From assembly GCA_964505415.1 (NCBI GenBank), contig CAZDHW010000002.1, positions 50,288 through 114,287 of the forward strand: DNA of 64,000 nucleotides, in the 5' to 3' direction. The notes beneath the pieces were generated by a model that worked only from the letters and a program-made list of their open reading frames with translations, made no database searches and was not told the origin of the DNA. This document shows positions 6,440 through 15,734 of the stretch, piece after piece (position 1 is the first letter of the stretch; the number at the start of each line of letters is the position of its first letter). The translations under genes and the position numbers were made by a program. This stretch comes from DTDR01 sp964505415. Its GTDB lineage: Bacteria; Hydrothermota; Tepidihabitantia; Tepidihabitantales; DTDR01.

Positions 6440-9277
6440 ATGACTGAAAACAATTATATTTTTATTAAAGGTGCTCGGGAACATAATTTGAAAAATCTTA
6501 CTTTGAAAATTCCACGTAACAAAATGGTAGTAATTACAGGGATTTCTGGTTCAGGTAAGTCTTCTTTGGCTTTCGATACTATTTATGCTGAAGGTCAAAG
6601 AAGGTATATTGAATCACTTTCTTCTTACGCTCGGCAGTTTTTAGGAGTATTAGAAAAACCAGATGTTGATTATATTGAGGGGCTTTCGCCCGCAATTGCC
6701 ATTGAGCAGCGGACAGCAGCTAAAAATCCTCGTTCAACTGTTGGTACCGTAACGGAAATTTATGATTATTTACGGGTTCTTTTTGCTCGTTTAGGAAAAC
6801 CTTTCTGCCCATATTGTAATAAAGAAATTGCTTCTCAAACATTAGACCAAATAATCGACCAAATCTCTTCTTATCCGGAAAATACTAAATTAATAATATT
6901 GGCACCTGTTGTTAGGGGAAGAAAAGGTGAATATCAAACTCTTTTGGAAAAAATAAAAAAAAGGGGTTTTTTAAGGGTAAGAGTGGATGGAAAAATTTAT
7001 GAGATTTCGGAAGTTAAAAATTTAGAAAAATATAAAAAACATAATATTGAAATTCTTATCGATCGGTTAGTTTTATTAGAAGAAAATAAAAAACGATTGG
7101 CTGATTCGATAGAATTAGCATTAAAAGAGGGGCAAGGCTTATGTGTAGTGATTTTTGATGAGAAAGAGGAAAAAATTTTTTCTGAAAAGTTTGCCTGTGT
7201 CGATTGTGGTTTTTCTTATGAAGAAATTTCTCCCCGGCTTTTCTCTTTTAATTCACCTTACGGTGCTTGTTCAGCATGTCACGGCTTAGGGACAAAAATG
7301 GAAATTGATCCTGAAAGATTAATTGTTGACCCAAAGCTTTCCATTAATGAAGGAGTAATTGAAGTTTGGGGAGAGCCCAAAGGCCGTTGGTTTACTTCGG
7401 TTTTAAAAGCTTTGGCAAAAAATTATGGTTTTTCTTTAAATACTCCGTGGGAAAAACTGCCCAAGAAGGTGAAGGAGATAATTCTGTATGGTAGCAATGA
7501 AGAAATTTTGGTGGAGCACGAAAGATGGGACGGTACTCACTACAAATTTTATGAAGAGTTTGAAGGGGTTATTCCCCATTTAATGCGAATTTATCAAACT
7601 ACCGAATCAGAAAGTACCCGGGAATGGATCGAGAGATATATGTCAATTTTACCTTGTCCCGAATGCGGTGGAGCACGCCTTAAAAAAGAGGCACTCTCAG
7701 TTAAAATTAACGGTTATTCTATTTATGACATTTGTAGATTATCTATTAGAGAATGTTATCAATTTTTTGATAATTTAAAATTAAATGAACAAGAAAAAAA
7801 GATTGCTCAGGAATTAATTAATGAAATTAAAAAAAGATTAAACTTTTTGATTGAAGTAGGTGTTGATTATTTAACTTTAGAAAGAAGAACTGATACCTTA
7901 GGAGGTGGTGAAGAACAACGAGTGCGGTTAGCAACGCAAATTGGCTCAGGTTTAGTTGGCGTAACTTATATTTTAGATGAACCCAGTATTGGCTTACATA
8001 TGCGAGATAACCATAAGCTAATTCAGACATTATTAAGATTAAGAGATTTAGGAAATACAGTTATAGTGGTGGAACATGATCGGGATACAATTTTAGCTAG
8101 CGACTATGTAATTGATTTAGGTCCGGGAGCTGGAGAAAAAGGTGGATATATTGTGGCTACTGGTACACCGGAAGAAATTATGAATAATCCCAACTCCTTA
8201 ACCGGTGCCTATTTAAGTGGTAAGAGAGAAATTCCTTTACCTGAAAAGAGAAGGAAAGGAAACGGTAAGTTTTTAATAGTGAAAGGTTGTTCGGAAAATA
8301 ATTTAAAAAATATTGATGTTACAATTCCTTTAGGCATGTTTGTCTGTCTTACTGGTGTTTCCGGTTCGGGAAAAAGTACTTTTATGAATGATATCCTTTA
8401 CAAAGCCTTAGCCGAAAAATTTTATGGTTCAAGAGAAAAACCCGGCAAATTTAAAGAAATTATTGGTTGGGAAGAAATTGATAAAGTGGTAAATATCGAT
8501 CAGTCACCTATTGGTCGAACCCCTCGGTCTAATCCGGCAACTTATACTAACGTTTTTACACCAATAAGAGAACTTTTTGCTCAAACCAAAGAAGCCAAGA
8601 TGAGAGGTTATTCTCCAGGAAGATTTTCTTTTAATGTTCGCGGTGGTCGTTGTGAAAACTGTGGTGGCGATGGAATTAAAAAAATTGAAATGCATTTTTT
8701 GCCAGATGTATACGTGACTTGTGAAGTTTGTAAAGGGAAAAGATATAATCGGGAAACTTTAGAAATAAGATATAAAGGAAAAAATATTTATGATGTTTTG
8801 GAAATGACTGTAAATGAGGCTTTAGAATTTTTCTATAATATTCCAGCAATAAGAAGAAAATTAGAGATGTTGCGGGACGTAGGATTAGGTTACATAAAAT
8901 TAGGACAGCCAGCCACTACTTTGTCTGGTGGCGAAGCTCAAAGGGTTAAATTAGCAAGAGAATTATCAAAAATTGGTACCGGAAAAACTTTATATCTATT
9001 AGATGAACCAACTACGGGTCTTCATTTTGAAGATATTCGATTATTGTTAATTGTTCTTAATCGGTTGGTGGATAAAGGTAACACAGTACTTGTTATTGAG
9101 CATAATTTGGATGTGATAAAATGTGCCGATTGGATAATTGATTTAGGACCAGAAGGAGGCGAAAATGGTGGTTATATTGTTGCTTGTGGTACGCCCGAGG
9201 AAATTGCTCGCTGTGAAAAATCCTATACTGGAAAATTTTTAAGAGAAGTATTAAGAAGACACGGAATTCAATTCTAA
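6440..9277 (+). CDS. uvrA: Excinuclease ABC subunit A
   Basis: DNA-damage recognition ATPase of nucleotide excision repair, 945 residues, normal length. Two ABC ATPase modules are visible: Walker A GISGSGKSS and GVSGSGKST, with Walker B/D-loop segments YILDEPSIGLH and YLLDEPTTGLHF. Zinc-finger cysteine pairs are present (CPYC, CVDC/CSAC, CPEC, CENC/CEVC). The C-terminal signature is the usual LSGGEAQR, but the N-terminal one reads LGGGEEQR (near residue 488), a small departure from the family. The 3' end overlaps the convergent ymdB-like gene by 27 bases. Confidence 0.97.
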   Translation: MTENNYIFIKGAREHNLKNLTLKIPRNKMVVITGISGSGKSSLAFDTIYAEGQRRYIESLSSYARQFLGVLEKPDVDYIEGLSPAIAIEQRTAAKNPRSTVGTVTEIYDYLRVLFARLGKPFCPYCNKEIASQTLDQIIDQISSYPENTKLIILAPVVRGRKGEYQTLLEKIKKRGFLRVRVDGKIYEISEVKNLEKYKKHNIEILIDRLVLLEENKKRLADSIELALKEGQGLCVVIFDEKEEKIFSEKFACVDCGFSYEEISPRLFSFNSPYGACSACHGLGTKMEIDPERLIVDPKLSINEGVIEVWGEPKGRWFTSVLKALAKNYGFSLNTPWEKLPKKVKEIILYGSNEEILVEHERWDGTHYKFYEEFEGVIPHLMRIYQTTESESTREWIERYMSILPCPECGGARLKKEALSVKINGYSIYDICRLSIRECYQFFDNLKLNEQEKKIAQELINEIKKRLNFLIEVGVDYLTLERRTDTLGGGEEQRVRLATQIGSGLVGVTYILDEPSIGLHMRDNHKLIQTLLRLRDLGNTVIVVEHDRDTILASDYVIDLGPGAGEKGGYIVATGTPEEIMNNPNSLTGAYLSGKREIPLPEKRRKGNGKFLIVKGCSENNLKNIDVTIPLGMFVCLTGVSGSGKSTFMNDILYKALAEKFYGSREKPGKFKEIIGWEEIDKVVNIDQSPIGRTPRSNPATYTNVFTPIRELFAQTKEAKMRGYSPGRFSFNVRGGRCENCGGDGIKKIEMHFLPDVYVTCEVCKGKRYNRETLEIRYKGKNIYDVLEMTVNEALEFFYNIPAIRRKLEMLRDVGLGYIKLGQPATTLSGGEAQRVKLARELSKIGTGKTLYLLDEPTTGLHFEDIRLLLIVLNRLVDKGNTVLVIEHNLDVIKCADWIIDLGPEGGENGGYIVACGTPEEIARCEKSYTGKFLREVLRRHGIQF

Positions 9278-10054
9278 ATTTTTCTCACAAATTCGTTCAA
9301 TTCTTTTGGCTTTATAAGTAGCGGAATCAATTTCAACAATTACTCCCTCTACTTTTAAATTGGTATTTGCTGGGATAAGACGATAATTGATTCCGTAAAG
9401 TAATCTTTTTAAAGAGTCTTCGATCTCCATACCTAAAATAGAGTCATGGGCACCGCACATTCCAACATCAGTTATATAAGCAGTGCCCTTAGGCAAAATT
9501 TGTTCATCGGCCGTAGGGATATGGGTATGGGTTCCTAAGACGGCGCTTACTTTTCCATCTAAAAAATATCCCATAGCTTTTTTTTCAGCAGTGGCTTCTG
9601 CATGAAAATCAACAATAATAATTTTTTTGTTATTAATTTTGATTAATTCTTCGTCAATTCGGCGAAAAGGACAATCTAGGGGTTTCATAAAAACTCTGCC
9701 GATAAGATTTATGATAATAACTAACTGATTATTTTTTTCTAGAATACATATTCCTTTTCCTGGGGCTTCTGGAGGATAATTGAGCGGTCGAATAATACGG
9801 TTTTCTTTTTCTAAATAATTAATAATCTCTTTGCGATCAAAAGCATGGTCACCTAAAGTAATGCAATCTATCCCCAAAGATAAAAAATCTTCAACAATTT
9901 GAGGAGTAATTCCAAAACCTCCCGCAGCATTTTCGCCATTCACAATGATAACATCGGGTTTGTATCTTTCTTTTAAAAATTTTACTCCTTTCACCAATGC
10001 TTTCCTCCCGGATTCTCCACACACATCACCCAAAAAAAGAATTTTATAATTCAT
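9251..10054 (-). CDS. ymdB: YmdB-family calcineurin-like metallophosphoesterase
   Basis: 267-residue metallophosphoesterase of the TIGR00282/YmdB family, which includes cyclic-nucleotide phosphodiesterases. Metal-binding motifs are in order: GDVCGESGR at the N-terminus, VNGENAAGG, DHAFDR (usually GNHTWD), VDFHAEATAEK and GTHTHIPTAD. The start overlaps the 3' end of the RNase Y gene by 11 bases, so the two are co-translated. This rny-ymdB pairing is common in bacteria and suggests a link to RNA turnover or developmental signalling. The histidine-for-asparagine context in DHAFDR is a modest variation. Confidence 0.92.
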   Translation of the reverse strand: MNYKILFLGDVCGESGRKALVKGVKFLKERYKPDVIIVNGENAAGGFGITPQIVEDFLSLGIDCITLGDHAFDRKEIINYLEKENRIIRPLNYPPEAPGKGICILEKNNQLVIIINLIGRVFMKPLDCPFRRIDEELIKINNKKIIIVDFHAEATAEKKAMGYFLDGKVSAVLGTHTHIPTADEQILPKGTAYITDVGMCGAHDSILGMEIEDSLKRLLYGINYRLIPANTNLKVEGVIVEIDSATYKAKRIERICEKNLELNSVSS

Positions 10055-11564
10055 AAATTAAATTTATTTTGATTTCTCCTAATAGATTTAGTTCGTTTCT
10101 TATTTTTTGCTGTAAATCTTTTATTAAAAATTGACCTTCTTTTTCATCTAATTTGTTGGTTTTCAGCAACACTCGAATTTCTCTTCCTAATTGAAAAGCA
10201 TAAGCTTTTTTTACTAATTGGTGCTCTTCGCAAAGTTCTTCAATTTTAATTAATTTCTTAAAAATTTCATCAAAATCAATTGCTTTACCAGCACCGTAAA
10301 TATGAGAAATTGAATTAGCTAAGGAAACAACGTAACATTCGGGATAAGGAAAATTATCAGTTTGGTGATGATGGGCAATTGCTTCAATCACAATATTATT
10401 CTCTTCAAATGTTTTCACAAAATTAGCACCGATTGTCTGGTGAGGTAAATTCTCTTGATTAGGAAGGATTTTACCAATGTCGTGTAAAATACCAGCCCGG
10501 ATTACATTGAGAGGATTAATTTCTAAATTAATTGCTAAATTTTTTCCAATAATGGCTACTTCTTTAGAGTGAAATAAGAGGTTTTGTCCGTAAGTAACAA
10601 AAAAATTCATTTCACCAATAGTTTTTATAAGTTCTTGAGCAAAATTTTCAATACCTAATTCTTTACACACTGTTAAACCGATTTGAAAACTTTTTTCTTC
10701 AAAATCTTTTAATACTTTTTGGTAAGCTTTTTCAATAATTTCAGTAGAAATTTCTTTTTCATTTATTATTTCTTTTATCAATAATTCCGCCAGAGCCCTT
10801 CTTTTAGGATGAAAAGAAAAGATGCATATTTTTTGGGGCGTATCATCAATTATTATTTCGGCACCTGTAAGATTTTCAATTAAATGAATATTTCTCCCTT
10901 TCCGACCGATCAATTTTCCCTTTAATTCGTCATTGGGTATTGTTAAAAAAGATACTGAATGTTCTTTAGCTACCGGTAGAGCTGTTTTTTGGCAGGCTTC
11001 CAAAATTATTTTTTGAGCAAGGATCTGAACTTCATTTTTTGCCTTTTCTTTAATTTTTTTTAATTCTTCAAAGTGTTCGTTCCAAACCTCTTTTTCTAAA
11101 CTTCTTTTTAACTCTTCTTTTAGTTCTTCAATCTTTAAATTAGGGATTTTGGTAATTCGAGTGTGATATTCATTTATTAATTTGTCTAAATAATCAATCT
11201 TTATTTTATAAATCTTTTCGGTTGTTAAAAGTTCATTTTCTTTCTTTTGAAGTTGGGATAAATAAAAATAATATTCTTTTTCTTTTTGTTTATAGGTATC
11301 AGCAAGTTTTTCTAATTCTTTGTTTTTCTCTTTGAGTTTTGCTTCATATTCTTGTAAAATTTTGATTTTCTCTTTTTCCAGCTCTTTTCTTAACTCTTCA
11401 ATCAATTTTAATTTTTCTTTTTCTTTTTCTTCTTTAATTTTTTTTTGGTATTCATTAAACTTTCTAACTTCTTCTTCATATTTTTTTTGCCAAAAATTCT
11501 TTGTGATTAAATAAGTGGTTAAAAAACATAAAACCAATAATAAAACTCCATAAATAACACCCAT
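10044..11564 (-). CDS. rny: Ribonuclease Y
   Basis: Membrane-anchored endoribonuclease that begins mRNA decay, 506 residues. A single N-terminal membrane segment (about 4-18) is followed by a long charged coiled coil (about 25-150). Then come a KH RNA-binding domain with the GKLIGRKGRNIH loop and an HD domain with GILHDIGKIL supplying the metal-binding His-Asp pair. The gene lies just downstream of the 6S RNA gene and upstream of ymdB in the pheT-zapA transcription unit. RNase Y together with RNase G in the same window implies two decay-initiating enzymes in this organism. Confidence 0.95.
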   Translation of the reverse strand: MGVIYGVLLLVLCFLTTYLITKNFWQKKYEEEVRKFNEYQKKIKEEKEKEKLKLIEELRKELEKEKIKILQEYEAKLKEKNKELEKLADTYKQKEKEYYFYLSQLQKKENELLTTEKIYKIKIDYLDKLINEYHTRITKIPNLKIEELKEELKRSLEKEVWNEHFEELKKIKEKAKNEVQILAQKIILEACQKTALPVAKEHSVSFLTIPNDELKGKLIGRKGRNIHLIENLTGAEIIIDDTPQKICIFSFHPKRRALAELLIKEIINEKEISTEIIEKAYQKVLKDFEEKSFQIGLTVCKELGIENFAQELIKTIGEMNFFVTYGQNLLFHSKEVAIIGKNLAINLEINPLNVIRAGILHDIGKILPNQENLPHQTIGANFVKTFEENNIVIEAIAHHHQTDNFPYPECYVVSLANSISHIYGAGKAIDFDEIFKKLIKIEELCEEHQLVKKAYAFQLGREIRVLLKTNKLDEKEGQFLIKDLQQKIRNELNLLGEIKINLIYEL

Positions 11565-11587
11565 AGTTTCCCCTTTTTAAAATTGAA

Positions 11588-11762
11588 GGCTCCCCGTAGT
11601 ATCGTGTTGGCGATGGTCTCTGAACCCTAAAAAAACTATGGCGTCCTAAGGTGGGTCCTATCTTTGGAGGTCACCCTCCCGATAGTAAGCACCATCGGAC
11701 ATCCATCATTTAGGTGTTGGCTCAAGACCATTTTTACCAATCACGAATACTACCGGGAGCCT
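11588..11762 (-). ncRNA. ssrS: 6S RNA (SsrS)
   Basis: A 175-base stretch with no good reading frame, unusually GC-rich for this window. On the minus strand it begins GGCTCCCGGTAGTATTCGTG and ends ACGATACTACGGGGAGCC. The two ends pair into a long terminal stem, with further pairing towards a large internal bubble. The inner segment TTGAGCCAACACC resembles conserved 6S RNA sequence. 6S RNA mimics an open promoter and binds housekeeping RNA polymerase. Its position directly after zapA is the classical ssrS location. The 5' end overlaps the last 4 codons of zapA. Confidence 0.8.
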
Positions 11763-12025
11763 TTATTATTTACCAATTTTTCAATGAGCATGTCTAATTT
11801 TTCTTTTAAAAAATTTTCTTGTTTTTCTTGACTATCCAACAGTTCCTCAATAAGATTAAGAGAACCAAAAAGAATTAATTCGCTAAAATCTAAATAAGGA
11901 AATTTTTCTTTAAATTCTTTTACTTTATTCTCTAAAAGACCAAACAATTTTTTTAAATATTCTTCATCACGGTCGCTTTTTACTTCATAAGTTCGTTCCA
12001 AAAATTTGATTTGGAAGCTTTTCAT
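11750..12025 (-). CDS. zapA: Cell division protein ZapA
   Basis: 91-residue FtsZ-associated protein that cross-links protofilaments of the division ring. It shows the ZapA layout: a short N-terminal beta region (FQIKFLERTYEVKSDRDEEYL) followed by a long amphipathic helix suited to coiled-coil dimerisation. The ATG overlaps the stop of the preceding small coiled-coil gene by 4 bases. The last codons run into the 5' end of the 6S RNA gene. The zapA-ssrS neighbourhood is conserved across many bacteria and supports both calls. Confidence 0.85.
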   Translation of the reverse strand: MKSFQIKFLERTYEVKSDRDEEYLKKLFGLLENKVKEFKEKFPYLDFSELILFGSLNLIEELLDSQEKQENFLKEKLDMLIEKLVNNKGSR

Positions 12026-12219
12026 ATTTTAAGTTTACCGAAACTTTTCAATTTTTCAATAAGAAATTTTACTTTTTTCAAACTTTTTTCTATTTTTTCT
12101 TGATAATGAGCCAATTCTTTTTTTAAAATGTCGTTTTCTTCTTTTAAAGATTTATTTTCGTGTAAAATTTTTTCTATTGATTCTTCCAAAATTTTTAACC
12201 GCTTTTCAATTTCATTCAT
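12022..12219 (-). CDS. Small coiled-coil protein, possibly ZapB-like
   Basis: 65 residues, almost entirely one predicted coiled-coil helix with heptad-spaced Ile/Leu and many Lys/Glu, and no membrane segment. It overlaps pheT by 4 bases at its start and zapA by 4 bases at its end, so all three are translationally coupled. Small coiled-coil genes upstream of zapA recur in other bacteria and may act as ZapA partners at the divisome. That role is inferred from position and shape only. The sequence has no diagnostic motif. Confidence 0.6.
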   Translation of the reverse strand: MNEIEKRLKILEESIEKILHENKSLKEENDILKKELAHYQEKIEKSLKKVKFLIEKLKSFGKLKI

Positions 12220-14459
12220 TTTTTTCTTAATTCGGCAGAGAAATTTTTTTCAACTGCTTTAATGATTTTTAATAATAATTCTTCTATTTCTTCTTTAGTG
12301 TAAGGAGAATCTTTAGGCTGAAAGGCAAGGCGGATCCCTAGATTTCTTTTTCCTTCAGGTAAAGGCTTTCCGGAAAAGGAGTCAAAAATAGTAATCTCTT
12401 TTATAAAAGGAGCAAAGCTTTTCTTAATGAAATTGACTATATCTTGAACATAAATCTCTTCATTGATGAGAAAGGCTAAATCCCGATAAACTGGTAAAAG
12501 CAAAGGCAAAGGTTGGTAAATCTTTTCTTTGGGTAAACAATGGTAAATTTCTTCTAAGGCTAATTGGCAATAGAAGACCTCGCCTTCAATTTTGTATAAA
12601 GAGAGAAAATCTTCCTTTACTTTTCCTAACCAACCAAGTTCTTTATTTTGGCAAATAATTGTGGTAGAAGTAAAGGGGGAAAAATAAGGAAAAGCTTTTT
12701 GATGATAATTAATTTCAGAAATATTTAAAAAGGTAAAAAGCTCTTCCACAATACCTTTTAAATCGAAATAATCTACCTTTTGGGGCTTGACATCAAAATT
12801 GATTGGTTGATTATTTCCGGTGAGAGCAATTGCCAAAACATATTTTTCTTTTCTATAAACTTTGCCAATTTCAAAGATTCTTAGGTCTTTATTGTTAAAA
12901 GAGAAATTATAAGCAATAACATTTAAAAAGGAGTGAATAAGATTATCTCTCAGTAACGCCAGTCTTTCGTTTAACGGATTTACCAGTCGGATTCCTTCAT
13001 TTGTAGATTCCGGTAAGAAACTTAAAGTTATAATTTCGAATAAACCGCGAGAGACTAAAAAATTGCGCAACCGATTTAAAAAAATAGTGAAGGGTTTAAG
13101 TTCACCAATCGTTTTTAAACGGAGACAAAAAGGTGAAGCAAAATTTTCGTAACCATAATAACGAGCAATCTCTTCAACCAAGTCTATTGGTAGTTTTAAG
13201 TCGTAACGCCAGCTTGGTGGCTGATAAACAATTTCTCTTTCATTGACATTAATAATTTCTCCTCCCAATCTCTTAAGAATGTTTATGATATACTCTCTTT
13301 TGAAGGTGATGCCTAAAATTCTTCTGGGATAATTTAAGGGTAAGGCGATCAATTCTTTTTTAATCTCTTTACTGACAATTTTTCTTTCTTTAACAATTTT
13401 TCCTTCTCCCCATTGAGCAATAAGGTTAGCGGCATAGTTAGCAAAAAATTTTAAATTTTCGTAATCAATCCCCAATTCAAACCGCCGGGCGGCTTCGGTT
13501 CGTAACTTCAGAAAATTTATACTTTCCCTTATTGCCTCACAAGAAAAAAAAGCGCTTTCTAAGAGAACTTCTTGGGTATTTTCAATGATTTCAGTATTTC
13601 GTCCACCAATAACTCCGGCAATTGCAATAACTCTTTTGCTATCGCTAATACAAAGTACCTTTTCGGAGAGTTCTCTTTCTACTCCATCAATAGTTTTCAA
13701 TTTTTCTCCTCTTTTTCCTTGACGAATATAAATTTTATTCCCAAAAATTCTTTTTAAATCAAAAGGGTGAGTAGGCTGGCCAAATTGAATAAGGGTGTAA
13801 TTAGAACCATCAACGATATTATTTATCGGTCTTAAGCCGGAAAGAAAAAGTCGCCATTGATAGAAAAGGGGAGAAGGTTTTACTTTTAAATTGATAATTT
13901 TGGTGGCAATATAAATCGGGCACTTTGCTTGGTCTTCAACGATAATTTCTAATTCATTTTTTTCATCAATTTCTAATTGGTTTTCTAATTTGGGTAAAAT
14001 TAAATTTCTTTCCGTGAAAAAAGTAACTTCCCGAGCCAAACCAAATACGGAAAACAAATCAGCACGATTAGGAGTTATTTCTACCTCTAAATAAAGATTA
14101 TCAAGACAACTAAAAACCTCTTCACCTTCAGCGAATTCATCAAAAATTAAACAATCTTCATAAGGAAAATTCAAATCACTGCCTTTTAATACTTTTTTCT
14201 GTTCGGGATGGTAACCAATTTTTTGCCCCACAACTGCCGAAATATTTTCGGTAGTAATAAATTTTTCGTTAGCCAATTTTAAAATTGTTTTCTCTTTTTC
14301 TTTTTCAATAATTGTGGCTATTTTAAATCCCGAAAAGTCTTTTAGATAATCATAATAATTTACAATGCTAATGCCCTTTTTGGTTAACAACTCCAAAAGT
14401 TCCTTTTCGTTTATTTTTGGCTCCAAAAATTCATTTAACCAATTTATCGTGAGTCTCAT
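12216..14459 (-). CDS. pheT: Phenylalanyl-tRNA synthetase beta subunit
   Basis: 747-residue beta chain of the PheRS heterotetramer. B3/B4, B5 and FDX-ACB regions are recognisable: PNRADLFSVFGLAREV near residue 135, the B5 core near 400, and the C-terminal anticodon-binding fold near 655-745. It is shorter than the usual roughly 800 residues. The N-terminal EMAP/tRNA-binding module (about 38-110) is reduced and lacks the usual HPNADKL-type motif. It heads the pheT-coiled coil-zapA-6S-rny-ymdB unit and is unlinked from pheS, which sits 21.7 kb away behind rplT. Confidence 0.93.
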   Translation of the reverse strand: MRLTINWLNEFLEPKINEKELLELLTKKGISIVNYYDYLKDFSGFKIATIIEKEKEKTILKLANEKFITTENISAVVGQKIGYHPEQKKVLKGSDLNFPYEDCLIFDEFAEGEEVFSCLDNLYLEVEITPNRADLFSVFGLAREVTFFTERNLILPKLENQLEIDEKNELEIIVEDQAKCPIYIATKIINLKVKPSPLFYQWRLFLSGLRPINNIVDGSNYTLIQFGQPTHPFDLKRIFGNKIYIRQGKRGEKLKTIDGVERELSEKVLCISDSKRVIAIAGVIGGRNTEIIENTQEVLLESAFFSCEAIRESINFLKLRTEAARRFELGIDYENLKFFANYAANLIAQWGEGKIVKERKIVSKEIKKELIALPLNYPRRILGITFKREYIINILKRLGGEIINVNEREIVYQPPSWRYDLKLPIDLVEEIARYYGYENFASPFCLRLKTIGELKPFTIFLNRLRNFLVSRGLFEIITLSFLPESTNEGIRLVNPLNERLALLRDNLIHSFLNVIAYNFSFNNKDLRIFEIGKVYRKEKYVLAIALTGNNQPINFDVKPQKVDYFDLKGIVEELFTFLNISEINYHQKAFPYFSPFTSTTIICQNKELGWLGKVKEDFLSLYKIEGEVFYCQLALEEIYHCLPKEKIYQPLPLLLPVYRDLAFLINEEIYVQDIVNFIKKSFAPFIKEITIFDSFSGKPLPEGKRNLGIRLAFQPKDSPYTKEEIEELLLKIIKAVEKNFSAELRKK

Positions 14460-14468
14460 TTCTTAATA

Positions 14469-14496
14469 AAGATAACGATTTTTAATCAAAAGTCAA
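14469..14496 (-). promoter_or_regulatory. Promoter of pheT operon
   Basis: Minus strand TTGACT (14491-14496), 16-base spacer, TATCTT (14469-14474), 9 bases to ATG 14459. The predicted leader is only about 2-3 bases, which leaves no room for a T-box or attenuator. Confidence 0.6.
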
Positions 14497-14522
14497 GAAA
14501 AAAATAAGAAATTTATTTTTTT

Positions 14523-14550
14523 TTGACTTTAATAAATTTAAGATTATAAT
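14523..14550 (+). promoter_or_regulatory. Promoter of metK-ahcY
   Basis: TTGACT (14523-14528), 16-base spacer, TATAAT (14545-14550). The leader is about 14 bases with a GGAG ribosome-binding site at 14560-14563, so no SAM riboswitch can fit. Confidence 0.75.
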
Positions 14551-14570
14551 TTTGAAAAAGGAGTGAAAAA

Positions 14571-15734
14571 ATGAGGATTGATTTTTTTACTTCGGAATCA
14601 GTCACTGAAGGGCATCCAGATAAAATTTGTGATCAGATTTCCGACGCGGTTTTAGACGAAATATTAAAGCAAGATGAATATGCTCGCGTGGCTTGTGAGA
14701 CTTTTGTCACAGTGGGTTTAGTAATTGTTGGTGGCGAAATTACTACTACTGGTTGGGTTGATTTACAGAAAGTCGTAAGGGGTCTTTTAAAGGAGATTGG
14801 TTATACTGATACCCGCTATGGGCTTTCGGCTGATAATTGTGCAATATTAAATGCTATCGGTACCCAATCGCCTGATATTGCTATAGGTGTTAACCGTGGA
14901 GGTGCTGGGGACCAAGGTTTAATGATTGGTTATGCTACGAAAGAGACAAAAGAATTAATGCCTTTACCTATTATGCTTGCTCATAAATTAACTAAAAGGT
15001 TGGCTGAAGTAAGAAAGAAAAAGATTTTACCTTATTTAGGGCCTGATGGGAAATCACAGGTAACGGTAGAATATCGGGATGGAAAGCCAGTAAGAGTTGA
15101 TAGTGTTGTTATTGCTGCTCAGCATACGGAAGAAGTTTTAGATAAGACCGGTGAAAAAATGAGCGAAGAAGCAAAAGAAGAAATTATTGAAAAGGTAGTG
15201 AAAGCGGTGATTCCGGAAGAGTATATTGATAGAAATACCAAATTTTATGTAAACGAAACTGGGAAATTTGTTATCGGTGGCCCCCAATCAGATACGGGTA
15301 TGACCGGCAGAAAAATTATTGTTGATACTTATGGCGGTAAAATAAGACACGGAGGAGGTGCTTTTTCTGGGAAAGACCCAACAAAAGTTGACCGGAGTGC
15401 TTCTTATATGACAAGATATGTGGCTAAAAATCTTGTTGCCAGTGGTGTTTGTGATGAGGTAGAAATAAGTGTGGCTTATGTAATTGGTCGTCCTGACCCC
15501 CTTCATATCAGTTTAAATACTTTCAATACTGGTAAAGTAAAAGATGAAATATTATTACAATTGGTTAAAGAACTGTTTGATTTTACTCCAAAAGGGATGA
15601 TTGAACACTTAAAATTGCGAAGGCCGATTTATTTACCTACTGCTTGTTATGGTCATTTTGGTCGCGAAGAGGAGAATTTTACTTGGGAAAAATTAGATAT
15701 GGTGGAAGAGATTAGAAGAAGATTAGGGATATAA
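14571..15734 (+). CDS. metK: S-adenosylmethionine synthetase
   Basis: Makes S-adenosylmethionine from methionine and ATP, 387 residues, normal length. Signature motifs are GHPDKICDQISD at the N-terminus, GAGDQGLMIGYA near residue 105 and the phosphate-binding GGGAFSGKDPTKVDRSASY near 262. ATG 14571 follows a good ribosome-binding site. The stop codon TAA shares its last A with the ATG of ahcY (TAATG). The pair therefore forms a short SAM-cycle operon: MetK makes the methyl donor and AhcY removes its product. Confidence 0.97.
   Translation: MRIDFFTSESVTEGHPDKICDQISDAVLDEILKQDEYARVACETFVTVGLVIVGGEITTTGWVDLQKVVRGLLKEIGYTDTRYGLSADNCAILNAIGTQSPDIAIGVNRGGAGDQGLMIGYATKETKELMPLPIMLAHKLTKRLAEVRKKKILPYLGPDGKSQVTVEYRDGKPVRVDSVVIAAQHTEEVLDKTGEKMSEEAKEEIIEKVVKAVIPEEYIDRNTKFYVNETGKFVIGGPQSDTGMTGRKIIVDTYGGKIRHGGGAFSGKDPTKVDRSASYMTRYVAKNLVASGVCDEVEISVAYVIGRPDPLHISLNTFNTGKVKDEILLQLVKELFDFTPKGMIEHLKLRRPIYLPTACYGHFGREEENFTWEKLDMVEEIRRRLGI

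Noticed and set aside
11320..11514. Plus-strand small protein opposite RNase Y
   Set aside because: It is a Ser/Phe-rich shadow of the Lys/Glu-rich coiled coil of rny, a typical artefact.
14551..14570. SAM riboswitch in front of metK
   Set aside because: The leader from the predicted start site is about 14 bases, far too short, and carries only a ribosome-binding site.
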